Of a stretch of DNA of 64,000 nt, positions 22,233-33,363 are shown piece by piece. Position 1 is the first letter of the stretch. Every line of letters starts with the position of its first letter. Source of the DNA: Naegleria lovaniensis. Taxonomy: Eukaryota; Heterolobosea; Eutetramitea; Acrasida; Naegleriidae. The DNA lies in NCBI RefSeq assembly GCF_003324165.1, contig NW_025407871.1:1-64000 (forward strand), read 5' to 3'. The notes below the pieces were generated by a model. It saw nothing but the letters and a program-made list of their open reading frames with translations, ran no database searches and was not told where the DNA came from. The position numbers and the translations under genes are program-made.

Positions 22233-24820
22233 ATGTCTAATAGCTCTGGACCACCTCCTCCGCGTAAACGGTTTTCGTTCTCCACAACGAGTACAGCTCC
22301 GTTATCATCCAATTCCCTCCACAACAAACAACATTCCACTAATTCTTCCAATCCTTCATTTCTTTCGTATAGAACTCCAGAAAGCTCGAAAAAGCAAAAC
22401 AAAGCATGCTCTCCATCACGGTCTAACAACACTCCTCTTTGCGATAGGTATGTATCGAGATCGAATGGTCTACGAAATTAACTTTTTTTTCATTTGTCGC
22501 TACTGTTAATAATTGGCGGTCGTATTGGCGCTCATCACGAAATATTTTAAATATTTAAATTCGTGATGAACAACAACAATTCGTTCTTGAATTTGTGTGC
22601 ACGCATAGCAGATTCATTTCGAATCGAAGCTCGTCGAACTTGAGGTATGGTCTCTCATCTCCGTCAATTTTCGATGCCCTCTCCAATACCTCTTCGAACA
22701 GTAGCAGCAGTCGATCCGTAGCCACACCCTTCCTTCGACGCAACAGTTTCAGTTATGGACCAAGAGAAGACAGTAGTAGCTTCACTCCACCACACAACTC
22801 GACAACCACCACCTCCTCCTCTCCTAACTCCTCACTTTCATTGTACCAGTACTACCAATATAACAACAACAACAACAATCACCGCATCACTTCACCCAGC
22901 AGGCCACTCAGTAGAGCAGGATCTGGTTACTCATCACCACGTTCCACAACAGGCCATAACAACAACAACTCTCAACTCAGCACAACTCCTCCTTCGATAC
23001 TTTCTGATTCTTCAGGAAGAAGCAACAACTCTCTCAATAATAGTTTGGGTTCATCAACCAACAGTAGCACCAGTTATGGACATTTAGATTTGTCGAGTAT
23101 GGCACTTGAAGATGGAGTTGTGAATTCAGGAGGAGGGTTGTCAACACTTCATAACACGACAGATCACTCGGATGTATCATCCTTGAACAATTCTTTACAA
23201 GGTGTGAATCCTTTAAATCAAAGCTTTTCCCTTAATGATCCCGAATCTGTCGATTACTTTTTACAAATGCCCTTTCCTCAAACGAATTTGTTTTCAACCT
23301 ATCAAGAAGATATTGCCGATGATGAGTCCACAACCTTGTCAACGCCCAGTACCGGTGCACCTAATGGCTTTAATATGGATGGAGTGAGTGTTGGTGGTAA
23401 AGGACATGTTTTTAATAATCTTTTAATTTCAGAACTCTTACCCAATAGCCAATCCATAGTGAATACTCCTTATTTTCCTCCTTCTTCATCTACTACCAAT
23501 TATGATTCTCTATTTCCATCTTTTACTCAAAACCATCCAAAAAGTAGTAGTTCTATTCATAACATGACTCATCCACAGCCCAAACAACGCTCCTTACTAC
23601 AATCTCGAAGTGTGACATCCTCTCCTCAGAGACCAAAATCATCTCCTACTTCGACAAATTCTAACATTTTAAAGTTCAGACCAAACTCTTCAAATGGTAT
23701 TGATATCAGTAGAAGACAAGCCTATCATAGCAACAAGGGAATTCCTGAACCAACTCTGAGTATGCTCATTCATCCTAATAACACAATATTGGCTAGAAAT
23801 GGTATAAATTTAAAAACAAATCAACAAATTGTAATATCGAAAGGAAACAGAACCATTCCTGACATACCTTTGCGAGTATTAGACGCTCCAGGAATTCGAG
23901 ATGATTTTTATTTGAATTTAATTGATTGGGGAGAATGCAATCAAATTGCTGTTGCCTTAAATACTAGTGTGTTTTTATGGAATGCAAACAATTATGCTGT
24001 TTCGAATTTAGTTTCTATGAATGACGAGGACAATTTGGTTTGCTCTGTTTCATGGATGAAAACTGATCCTAATGTGTTATCGATTGGAACTGAGGATGGA
24101 TTTGTGTCTATTTATGATGTACAAAAACAAACCAAGATTAGAGATGTGCACAGACATGCAGAACGAGTGGGAAGTATTTCATGGAATGAATATCAAATTG
24201 CTACTGGATCAAGAGACAATCATATTTTCATAAGCGACATCCGAGCCAAGAATTCATTGATCAAACTCAGTGGACATTCTCAAGAAATTTGTGGTTTGCA
24301 ATGGAATCTTAAAGGTAATCAAATTGCCAGTGGAGGAAATGATAACAATTTGTTTGTATGGGAACCAGGTTTTAATTTCAGACATCCATTATGGAAATTT
24401 AATGACCATAACGCAGCAGTGAAAGCTTTAGCCTGGTCCCCAAATCATAGCAATCTTCTCGTGTCTGGAGGTGGTGTTAAGGATAGATGCCTTCGATTTT
24501 GGAATACATCCACGGGAGAGATGTTGTCCTCAAGAAAAACGAGTAGTCAAATTTGTAACGTCTATTGGAGCAAGCAAACAAACGAACTGGTCACAACACA
24601 TGGTTTCAGCCAAAACAACATTACCGTGTGGAGCTGTTTTCCCTATGTAGAGCCAATCACACATTTGTATGGTCATACAGAAAGAGTTTTATTTCTCACA
24701 GCATCACCTGATGGATCTCAAATTGTCACTGGCTCTGGAGATGAAACTTTGCGATTTTGGTCATTATTTACAGAACCTGAACGATCGTCTAGTGACATGA
24801 TATCCCTAGAAATCCGATAG
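22233..24820 (+). CDS. Cdc20/Cdh1 (Fizzy-family) APC/C co-activator
   Basis: Exons 22233-22447 and 22612-24820 give 807 residues. The C-terminal half is a seven-bladed WD40 domain with family-specific blocks (IPDIPLRVLDAPGIRDDFY, LNLIDWG, SGHSQEICGLQWN), and the protein ends in Ile-Arg, the IR tail that docks on APC3/APC8. The C-box appears at the splice junction as DRFISNR (consensus DR-F/Y-I-P-x-R). The co-activator brings substrates to the anaphase-promoting complex in mitosis or G1. The N-terminal 400 residues are mostly Ser/Asn/Thr/Pro repeats. The tandem acceptor TAGCAG at 22606-22611 could change the C-box by one Ser. Confidence 0.92.
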
Positions 24821-24841
24821 GAATTTGATAATAAACACTGT

Positions 24842-27603
24842 TTATTCTTGTAGAACTACCTGGAAACTCTGGGTGTATTCAGGATATTCTGAAATAAGTT
24901 TCGTTACAATATTCACAATCTTGGAAGTTGTTTCCTTTTGACCTTCCAATTCTTGATTCAGTTCTGGCGTCTTCTTAAAGGACCCTTTCAGAATGGCTTG
25001 ACACTTTTCTACAAGCTTTTTCAGACGTTCTCTATCATATCCAATCTTTGTCTTTTGTGTTGACAGTGTCTGTATTTCTTCTTGGAGAAGTGTCATCTCA
25101 TCCTTTATAGCGTTAATTCTGTCTTTGGCCTCTTCTATTGCACGACCACATTGCTCAGCAGCGTTCTGATGATGTTTGATCGCTTGGAAGGCCTCAGCAG
25201 CTTTCTTCTTTTTTTTGGCAAGCTCTGATTGTTGGAACGAAATTTCTCTCTGAATGTTTGCTTTGGTATTTGTTGTGTTTTTGGATTGAATTACTCTTCC
25301 TTTTGTTAAAATCAAATCGCGCTTCTCAATGGCTTTCTCCATTTCCATAATTTTTCGCTTTTGTTCTCGTTTAAGATCTGCAAGTCGTTGTTCCATTAGG
25401 TGAATTTCTTTCTTCATTCTTGTTATTTCTTCTTGACCAACGGTTGGATCTAAAGCCTCTTGAATTTCTTTTTGAATTTCGATTTTCTTTTCCCAGAACA
25501 ATATTTGTCGTCTTGTTCAAAGTTACCTCACATTCTAAACCATAATGATGATACTTACTCTACATCTACCATTTCATTCAAGATTGCTTGCTTTTGATTT
25601 TTAGTTTCTTCAATCTTGCTCTCTAGAGAATAGGCTTCTCGTTCACTTGCCTTGAGCCTGTCCAAAATTTTGTTTTCAAGATCGTAATTGACATCAGCTA
25701 GAGAGTTCTGAATAAGATAGTTTGACGAAATCTTCTTATTTAACCTTTCAAGTAATTTGTGCATGGATTGCATCTCAGAAGTTAATTCCTTAATTTGGTT
25801 TCTTTCTCGAATGGCTCCAGCGTCTACTCTTCCCTTTCGTTGCGACAAAATTGTTTGTTTGCTCTTGATGGATTTAATCTCGTCAGACAACTCCTCGGAT
25901 CTGTTCATTAGTTTTACAAGTTCACTTTGGTATCGTATCCAATCCTTCTTTAACTGCTCGCTTTCTTTTTCTTTTGCCTCAATTGCTTTGGTGATATTCT
26001 TGATGGTTGCTTCAAGAGGGCCTTGATTCTCGTCTTGTTGAGTGCACAGAATTTTTTCCATAAGTCTGTTCAACTTGTCAAGGTCGTTTTGCTTCTTTTC
26101 AATTTCGTCATTCTTTCTTCTAATCTCTATTTCATACTTTTCAATAAGACCATCTTTTTGTTTCAGCTCTGACTCTAGCTCTTTCAAGACTTGCTCTAAT
26201 TGCTTGTTCTGCTCTTGAGTTTGCAGCTTGTCAATGGTTATTCTTGCCAATTCATTCTCAATCTGCGAGATTTCTACCTCTTTTTCTAGCACCTCATTTT
26301 TCTTTTTTTCAATATCTTTGAGAGTATTTTGACAATCTTTCTTGATAGTAGTGTTTTCGCTGAACAGGTTCAAAAGGTTTTCTTCTAGAACCCTAATTTC
26401 GTTGCTCATGTTAGCCATCTTTTTATCGACAACGTCAATGTCTTTCCTAATTTTTTGGATGCTCAACTCTTCCTTAGCAATTTCTTGATCGGTTTTGTCG
26501 AGTGTGTTTTTGAGTTGCATATATTGTGTTTGTTTGCTTTCCAAGCTTGAATTATTATCCAAAATTTGTTTTTCGAGGTAAACTTGTTCGTTTTCTTGTT
26601 TGATCAAAATTGATGTAAGTTGTTCGTGTCTCTCCTTCTGTTCGTTGATAGAATTTTTGTAGCCCTCGATTTCGTTCAAAATTTCAACTACTTGCTCCTT
26701 CTGCTTTCTTAAACCTTCTTCTGTGGCTTTCAGAGCTTCATCTCGTCGTTGCATTCCAATAATACTGCTCTTCCATTGTTGAACAAGCCTCTTCTTTTCA
26801 AACTCAAGAGCTTCCATTTCAGCGGTTGCTTCTGCAAGCGTCTCACTGGCAATTTTATATTCCTCTTTTTGAGCTTTGTGAAGTTCCTCATACTCTTGAT
26901 GTTGATCTTTCAACTTTCTAATTCTATCTATCATTTGATCGATTCTAAAGTCTTGATGTTTCTTTTGTTTTTCTACATCTTCCATTTCTTTTTCAATTTT
27001 ATGAGTCTTTCTTTTTTTAATAGCAATGTCACGCTTTGTTTTCTCATGAGCGTTTTGCAACATTTTTAATGTCTGTTGCGACTTTTCAAGCTCCTCTTGG
27101 AATTTGTACACTTGTGGCAGGTAAGGAAATTTTTGTAACTAAAGCTACTTACGCTTTTTTCGTTTTTCATCCACTTCTTGCCTTCTCAAAAGCGCAATTT
27201 GTAATTGCTCAGTTCTCTTTCGTTCCATTTCTTCTCTTATTTGAGTAGTCATGATCAGCGTATCATGTCCCTTGTCCACTTGTTCTTGTAATTTCACTAA
27301 TTTTTGCTGGGTATTGTACAGATTGACACCCAACACTTCTCTTTCTTCAGTAATTTTCTTTGTCCGTTCATCCTATGGTCTCAAGGTCATCAAGTATTTC
27401 TTTCATGAATAGCCAATACTTACAATTTCCTTGTGTTCTAAGGTCAATTCATTCAGTTGTTTCGTGTATTGCTCGGTGATTCTAGCTTGGATTTGCGCTA
27501 AAAGTGGCTGTTATTATTGAGAGTTATCTCCTAAAGATGATGCAACACGAATACTTACGCTGTTCGGATCAAGACCATTTTCTGTGAGTAGGTTGAGATC
27601 CAT
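24842..27603 (-). CDS. CCDC40: CCDC40 (FAP172), axonemal molecular-ruler coiled coil
   Basis: Five exons: 27603-27559, 27507-27424, 27372-27153, 27110-25559 and 25511-24842, giving 856 residues. Introns are about 42-51 nt. Almost the whole protein is coiled coil. Diagnostic blocks are KRLVQQWKSSIIGMQRRDEA and QILFWEKKIEIQKEIQEALD, the second restored only when the 47-nt intron before exon 5 is removed. With CCDC39, CCDC40 forms the 96-nm ruler along axonemal doublets that positions radial spokes and the nexin-dynein regulatory complex. It ends 21 bases from the convergent Cdc20/Cdh1 gene. Confidence 0.92.
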
Positions 27604-27773
27604 TTTTTTATAGTTGTAACAACATTTTGGCGGCAATTACAAAATCAAATATTTCTATTCATATTTATTATAAAAATTATGTTTTATATGAAAATAAATT
27701 AAATTATAAATATTGGAGTACCTACCGAGCTCCTAGAGTAGCATGTTCTTCATCATCATAATCATTAGCAAGA

Positions 27774-28109
27774 TTATCCTTCTTTCCATTGATATCCACA
27801 TTTACAGCATTTGAAGAACTGAGTCATAGGCTCATCAGCAGACCTAGTTTGGAACATTTGAAAGTAAGCCTTGTTATGATCACATTTGCCACATTTTGTT
27901 TCAACAGTCTCGGACCAATTTGCATCATCACCAATTACGTCGTCCACCTCCTTCTTTTCTAATTTCATGTCGAAATGCATTTCACTTTTAATATTGCAAA
28001 CATAGGGGCAAGTCTTGCACACCCAACGATAGACGGAGTCAGTACTTGTTGAACGTCCCGTTGCCTTCTCTATTAACAAGGTGTTTCCGCAATAGGGACA
28101 AAAAAACAT
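27774..28109 (-). CDS. POLR3K: RNA polymerase III subunit RPC11/RPC10 (POLR3K)
   Basis: Single exon, 111 residues (human 108). The N-terminal zinc ribbon starts FFCPYCGNTLL and has CKTC. The C-terminal TFIIS-like ribbon has CGKCDHNKAYFQMFQTRSAD with the acidic Asp-Glu tip and CCKCGYQWKE. This subunit gives RNA polymerase III its RNA-cleavage activity and helps termination and reinitiation. The ATG at 28109 starts directly at the conserved MFFCPYCG; the frame continues upstream without need. Confidence 0.95.
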   Translation of the reverse strand: MFFCPYCGNTLLIEKATGRSTSTDSVYRWVCKTCPYVCNIKSEMHFDMKLEKKEVDDVIGDDANWSETVETKCGKCDHNKAYFQMFQTRSADEPMTQFFKCCKCGYQWKEG

Positions 28110-28284
28110 TTTTTTTGAATTAAATTGCGAATTCAAAATTGCTATCGAGTATGAATCATCGATCATTTATTAACACAGTTAGTGTGAAAGCATATAATTT
28201 GCAGAGTTGTTTCTATGTTATTCAATCAATTTTGATCATGTATTGTTCGGAATTAAAATTGCGATGATCATCACAATATTCAAA

Positions 28285-28589
28285 TTAAATACATCTTAAT
28301 AATCCACCAAAGCCTAAGATGGCTCCAAAAGCGCCTCCTCCTTGTAATACAGTTCTCACTCCAACAGTTTTTAAGAAATTTACTCTATTGCCTCTCATTG
28401 ATGGCAGTAATGAATATCCGAGAATGGTCTAGCGGAAAATTATTGACGAAAGCGAATATATAAACACACAATACACTTCCCTGATGGTATACTTACAATT
28501 CCTGCCATACCACCTCCAACTAAAAAACCGGAAAGAGCACCCATTCCGACGGAAGGAAGACAATCACCAAAAGTCTTTTTCTTGGCCAT
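28285..28589 (-). CDS. ROMO1/Mgr2-like inner mitochondrial membrane protein
   Basis: Exons 28589-28497 and 28428-28285, with a 68-nt intron, give 78 residues, the size of ROMO1. Exon 1 has the first glycine-rich helix (SVGMGALSGFLVGGGMAGI). Exon 2 has MRGN, the second glycine-rich helix (TVLQGGGAFGAILGFGGLL) and the RC ending, each at the position seen in ROMO1 (MRGRE...IRC). ROMO1/Mgr2 is a hairpin inner-membrane protein that gates lateral release from the TIM23 translocase. Exon 1 read without splicing would give a misleading 60-residue frame. Confidence 0.85.
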
Positions 28590-29006
28590 TTTTTTTGACT
28601 CAATCAAAATGATGGCAAACAATCAGACAATTTCCTCTAGAAATTCCACTTGCACTACGAGCGTAAAAATGAGCCGAATTTTTAATTAGTTTATTTATGA
28701 TCCGCCAACATGTATTGGCCACGAATTGTGTACAAATAGAGCTAATAATATTTGTGAATTTGATTTTACTTGTTCCGATGAATGATCGTTACATCGTTCC
28801 TGACTGTTTTCAGAAATTTTTTTTGACAAAGCCTGCTCATAGTACATTGCCCACTGGCTCATAGTGCATGTAGTGGACGTTTGACTGGTGTATTTCTATT
28901 TTCAATGACATTTGAAGCCATGCACTACATAGACACATGACGTCCCCAGCGCCTTCTATCATCACGAAGTAAGTTGGCTCGTAGTGCACGGTAATTTCTC
29001 GAGGAT
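28590..29006. other. Intergenic with three copies of a GCTC(A/G)TAGT(A/G)CA motif
   Basis: About 420 bases between the 3' end of the ankyrin-kinase gene and the start of ROMO1. The motif occurs at 28835-28849, 28857-28870 and 28977-28991, and an inverted partner (ATGCACTACAT) lies near 28920. No open frame is supported. A role is not known. Confidence 0.4.
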
Positions 29007-31184
29007 TTATTCTTTGATGCTCGAAAGAGTGGTACAGAGCTCAGCTGCTGATGGACGTTGTTCATGGTCGACTGACAGTGTTTTAAGGACTAACTCGACG
29101 ATTTCGTTGGGATACAAGCCATTTTTTGAAATGTTGCTTTTTATCGTTTCGAGCGCTGAGGCGCCTTTTGTCAGTAGTAAGGCACACACGTTTGTTTCCT
29201 GGTTTAACCAAGTCAGTGTCATGCAAAATGTTGCAAAGATACTTACCATGTCTTTTGACATTATCTGGTACATGACAACACTTTACATTATTTAGCACAC
29301 ATGATGATGATATATGTACTCATCTGTAATCACTTACCCTAAACTCCATACATCTGTCTTGAAACCATATGCTTGATTACACAAAATTTCACTTTTACAG
29401 TGTTAAAAAAGTTAGAGCTCTCTATCATTCCAAATACTTACGGACTCTGTTCAATGTAAGAATGTACTCCAGATCTCTGAAACGATACTTACCATAAACA
29501 GCCAAGTTCCTGCTTTCGTTTGATTTTGGGTATTTTCGATCGTTTTACTGAGACCAAAGTCCCCTAGAACTACGTTGATCACTTTACCATCCAAATTCTT
29601 AATGAAAATATTTTGGGGTTTCATATCTCTGAAGATTGATACAGAAATGAGGGTAACAATGCTGCTACATGAACATACCTGTGAATTAATTTTCGTTCAT
29701 GCAAATATGCCAGGGCTTTAGCCATTTGATAGAACACAGAAAAAACAATTTCTGATGGAATTGGATCCTTTTGTTTTCTACAGCCATTGTTATACCTCGT
29801 AGCTCATTTGTTAAACCTACCGTATATACGAGTCCAAATCTCCATATGCATAATATTCCATGCAAAAACATAGTCCCTTACTAGAGTCATCGTGTTGATA
29901 TTTAAAAATTTCATAAGTTTTCAAAATATTTGGATTTTCCAGTTGCAACATGGCCGCAGCCTCTCTGTTTGCAGTTTCAATTTCTTGCTCATCTTCAAAT
30001 GTCACCACCTTAATAGCTCTAGGAGCTGGCTCTGAACCTGGTATAATCATACTACATTTGTAAACTGTGGTTCAATAAAATTCAAAAAAATAAAGGTTTC
30101 ATGAATAATGAATATAAATCACAGGTGTAATTCTACGCACCTACTCCAAATCCTCCTTTTCCAATTCTCTCCTCTATGCTGTACTTGTTGTTCAATATTT
30201 GTTTTTTTGAATCCACGCTCGATAGAGAGTCATTAGACTTATCGTTAATGTGGTGGTTGACAATAAACGATTTGATTTCTGGATTTTTTGTCCATTTCTC
30301 TGGAGTGCTACCAAATCGATCTGTCAGAGACTTATTTGCTCCATTATCCAATAGACATTTCACAATTTCTAAAGACGATAAATGGGCAGCCTAATGAATT
30401 TTGTAACTTTGAACTAGTTCCAACCATTAACCTACCAAATGTAGTGGAGTTTGTTTCAATTCGTCCCTTGTCGTAATGTTTAACTCTGCCTTATGTTCAA
30501 CTAATAATTTCACCATCTCCACTGAGTTTTTTTTGCATGCCAAATGTAATGCCGTCCAACCGTTCTGAAATTATTATTAGTAAATTTAATAAATTGCTCT
30601 ATCGCTTAAAAGAGCTATCACTTACATTTTGGTCCTGTACATTCACATTAGCTCCATGTTTTAAAAGAAGTCTGGCTGCTTCAACTTGATTCCAACAAGC
30701 AGCTTCGTAAAGTGGGGTCTGTACTCCATTAGTTCACAATAATTAACCGTATTCAGATATTTTCAAACTTACAAACTAAAATCACACATGAATAACACAA
30801 TCATTCGAAGAATCATCTTGTACTTACACCATTCTATTCCGATGTAATATCAAAAATTTCCAAATCAGTAATTAAATGAAATTCCGATAATACGTGTCAT
30901 CTACTTACTGGCCCGAATGAATTCACCAAACTGCATCCAATCGGATCATTCAAAATTTGTTGAATCACCTCTAATTAAAATTCATACACGTTTTAATAGT
31001 CCATCAGTTGTTTCAACAACGTACCCAAGTCTCCTTCCTTTGCGGCTTTGCAGAGCCTTTTTTTCGTTTCTCGTTCCACAGAGTTGGCAGCTACTGAGAT
31101 TTTTTTTTGAAAGAAAATTTCAACGAGCTGAGAGTGAAAGTCAACCCTTCTCTTCAAGATTAGAAATTTAATTGGGTATTTCAA
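29007..31184 (-). CDS. Ankyrin-repeat protein kinase with three microexons
   Basis: At least 14 exons: (5' end uncertain, open to 31184)-31025, 30970-30909, 30833-30828 (6 nt), 30775-30773 (3 nt), 30718-30626, 30564-30436, 30390-30141, 30064-29821, 29777-29679, 29628-29493, 29446-29442 (5 nt), 29391-29338, 29280-29247, 29198-29007. Ankyrin repeats come first (NGFTPLYEAACWNQ, NGWTALHLACKKN, QTPLHLAAHLS), then a NEK-like kinase: IGKGGFGVVYKC, AIKVV, HRDMKPQN, GDFGLS, AGTWLFMSPEIL, DVWSLG. All joins keep frame, and most introns are 44-75 nt. Targets are unknown. No in-frame ATG is seen in the first recognisable exon, so an upstream first exon is likely, perhaps near 31340-31370. Confidence 0.82.
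29442..29446 (-). other. Five-nucleotide microexon (Ser plus two bases of Pro)
   Basis: Minus-strand context is TTGAACAG, then AGTCC, then GTAAGT. It joins GTWLFM to EILCNQAYG as GTWLFMSPEIL, the canonical kinase activation-segment end. Flanking introns are 46 and 50 nt. Confidence 0.75.
30773..30775 (-). other. Three-nucleotide microexon (Phe)
   Basis: Minus-strand context is GATTTTAG, then TTT, then GTAAGT. One phase-0 codon gives the Phe between NG and TPLY; ankyrin repeats need exactly one residue there. Flanking introns would be 52 and 54 nt, the modal size in this window. Confidence 0.6.
30828..30833 (-). other. Six-nucleotide microexon (Asn-Gly)
   Basis: Minus-strand context is GGAATAG, then AATGGT, then GTAAGT. 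It is phase 0 and supplies the Asn-Gly of the ankyrin NGFTPL motif. Flanking introns are 75 and 52 nt. Confidence 0.7.
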
Positions 31185-31189
31185 AATTT

Positions 31190-31947
31190 GTGATTCTTTC
31201 TCACATTTCTAACTTCTTGCAACATTTGGATATGTTCTACTGTCAAATAACTTTACCGTAATTCGATTATTTTCTGAATTTCTTCACATTCATGATCATG
31301 CTATCAAACAAGGCGACTTATACCTCTTTCAGATTCCTGGATGCAATGGAATCTCAGCAATTTTCTGCGCATGAACCCTTTTAGTACAATGTCAAACCAC
31401 AATAAATACATTCTCATAACAAAGGCAACCAAGTGTTAAAATGTTGTGACGTTCTTCTAAATTTGTGTTTCATGTTGGAATACAACTTGTCCCTGTCGAA
31501 GTATCACTTCACATTAAACATGAGCATCACTATTCATCAAACAACAAGAACAAGAGAAAAACCCTTGCGATGTATGAGCATGAGCGTTGTGATGATGCTT
31601 TGTGATTTTCCTTAACGAGACAATTTTTGTCAGACTCGTTTTCTCAACACATTCCGCATGACGAGTTGAGCTCTCTTCTCTGAAAACGCTTTTTAATGGA
31701 GAATCGTCGCTCGGTTCAACAATGTTCAAGTCAATTCAGAAAAAACAACTCAAAATAGACACAGTGGTTTGCAGTTTGTATTCTCACCACTTGCGCAAAG
31801 GAGAGAGATACAACAATTTTCATTGTCATCATACGACTCTTTCATTATCCACATACCCAACATCCAAACGCTTTTAAAAGGCTCAACTACCTACAGGCAC
31901 GGCAGCTCACCATTCACCTCAACACGCTCATCACACTCCTAATCAAA
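31190..31947. other. Intergenic between the ankyrin-kinase and Myb genes
   Basis: About 750 bases. A missing first exon of the kinase gene may lie here; a candidate minus-strand ATG frame (MRRKLLRFHCIQESER) ends in a GTATAA site near 31318. The right part, just before 31948, is CA-rich and likely the Myb promoter or leader. Nothing else is supported. Confidence 0.4.
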
Positions 31948-33055
31948 ATGACAGTAACCATTGTTCTTAAGGTCAAATACGTCAGTGAGGATGTCTCATT
32001 TGATTGTGGTTCGTTGCCTATTGAATTTTTTGATCAACAAGCCTTTCAAACCAAGATGACCTCATCACCCAGCGGCAATAGCACGGGTAGTAGTAATCAT
32101 TCAACTCCACAAAGAAAAGCAGGTCCATGCAAAAGAAAACAACAAGTCAAATGGTCCGAAGAGGACGATCGTATTCTTAGAATGTATGCTGAAAAGGAAT
32201 ATTCATGGAAGGTAAGAATCAAGACTCTTTATACAATGTCCTCTAAATACATTGCAATGACCTGAAACGATCATTCGTTTTTGTATGATGGATCGTATGT
32301 TTCTTACAAACACATCTATATAGGAAATTGCAACCAACTTCCTTCATGACAAATTTACTCCTCAGCAACTCCATCAACGTTGGAAGAGAGTGCTCAATGA
32401 TAATATCAACCGAGAACCTTGGACTGAAGAAGAAGATCGAGCCATCATTGAATATGTCAAGAAGCATGGTTGTTCTTGGTCTAAGCTAAGGACATTATTA
32501 GGAACTAGAAGAACCGATACCATGGTTAGACAACGTTGGCTCAAAATTACCAATGGCCAAGGAGAGGTAGGAACACCCTCTAACAAGCACAAGAGTAACA
32601 TGTCGAGCAAGTCTCCTTCATCCTCCATGAATTCTTCAAGCTACACAAACCTTGTAAATCAATCATCCTCATTGAGCAATAACTATGAATCCATGTCTGC
32701 TCTCTTGAATGGAACCTCTGCCGATATGGACGTGTTCCAATTTATCAAGACTCATCAATTGATGAGCTCGACCAACTTCAATCAAGCTCACCCTGTAACC
32801 GTAGTTCCACCTGTCCTTAACAAGCCAACTCCAGTACTCTCAGCTGACGCCCTCACTTGTGATGAAGAGCTCACGTTTGAGCATCGTCCTGCTCCTTCTG
32901 AACCAATAAGAAGAGACTCTTTGGATGAAAAGACACTCAGCTCAAACTTGGGAACAATGCTTGAGAATAACATTGATTTGGTCGACTTCCACTCTTCATT
33001 CCAAGCCAACATGGAAAAGGAATGGTTGAACCAAATTTTCTCTGGAGACTTTTAA
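31948..33055 (+). CDS. Two-repeat Myb-like DNA-binding protein
   Basis: Exons 31948-32211 and 32324-33055 give 331 residues. Two adjacent Myb/SANT repeats follow a Ser-rich lead: KWSEEDDRILRMYAEKEYSW...HQRWKRVL, then PWTEEEDRAIIEYVKKHGCSW...VRQRWLKI. The repeat spacing of the tryptophans fits R2R3-type Myb domains, which bind DNA in the nucleus. The intron falls inside the first repeat directly after WK. The C-terminal half is Ser/Asn-rich with no recognised domain, and is probably regulatory. Confidence 0.85.
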
Positions 33056-33363
33056 AGGCGTCGTTAGAAACAACAAGTTCGATCAGCTTTCACTGAATCG
33101 TGTACAATAACATTGATGGTCTCAATCAACTCAAGGATGATTTCAATTTTGAGAGGATCTTCCTTCCCAGTTGAAGCCTCTAAGGAAGGGTCTTCAAACT
33201 AGCCCATCTATAGAAACATGTGAATAAATATACTTTCTGGTAAACGTACATCCCGTGTCATCTGATTAAACCATCCATTGAAAAATGTATTGACACCAAT
33301 CTCACCTACCATGCATGGCCCAATAAACCCGCCCAAATTTACTGATTTTGAAATATAAAAAAA

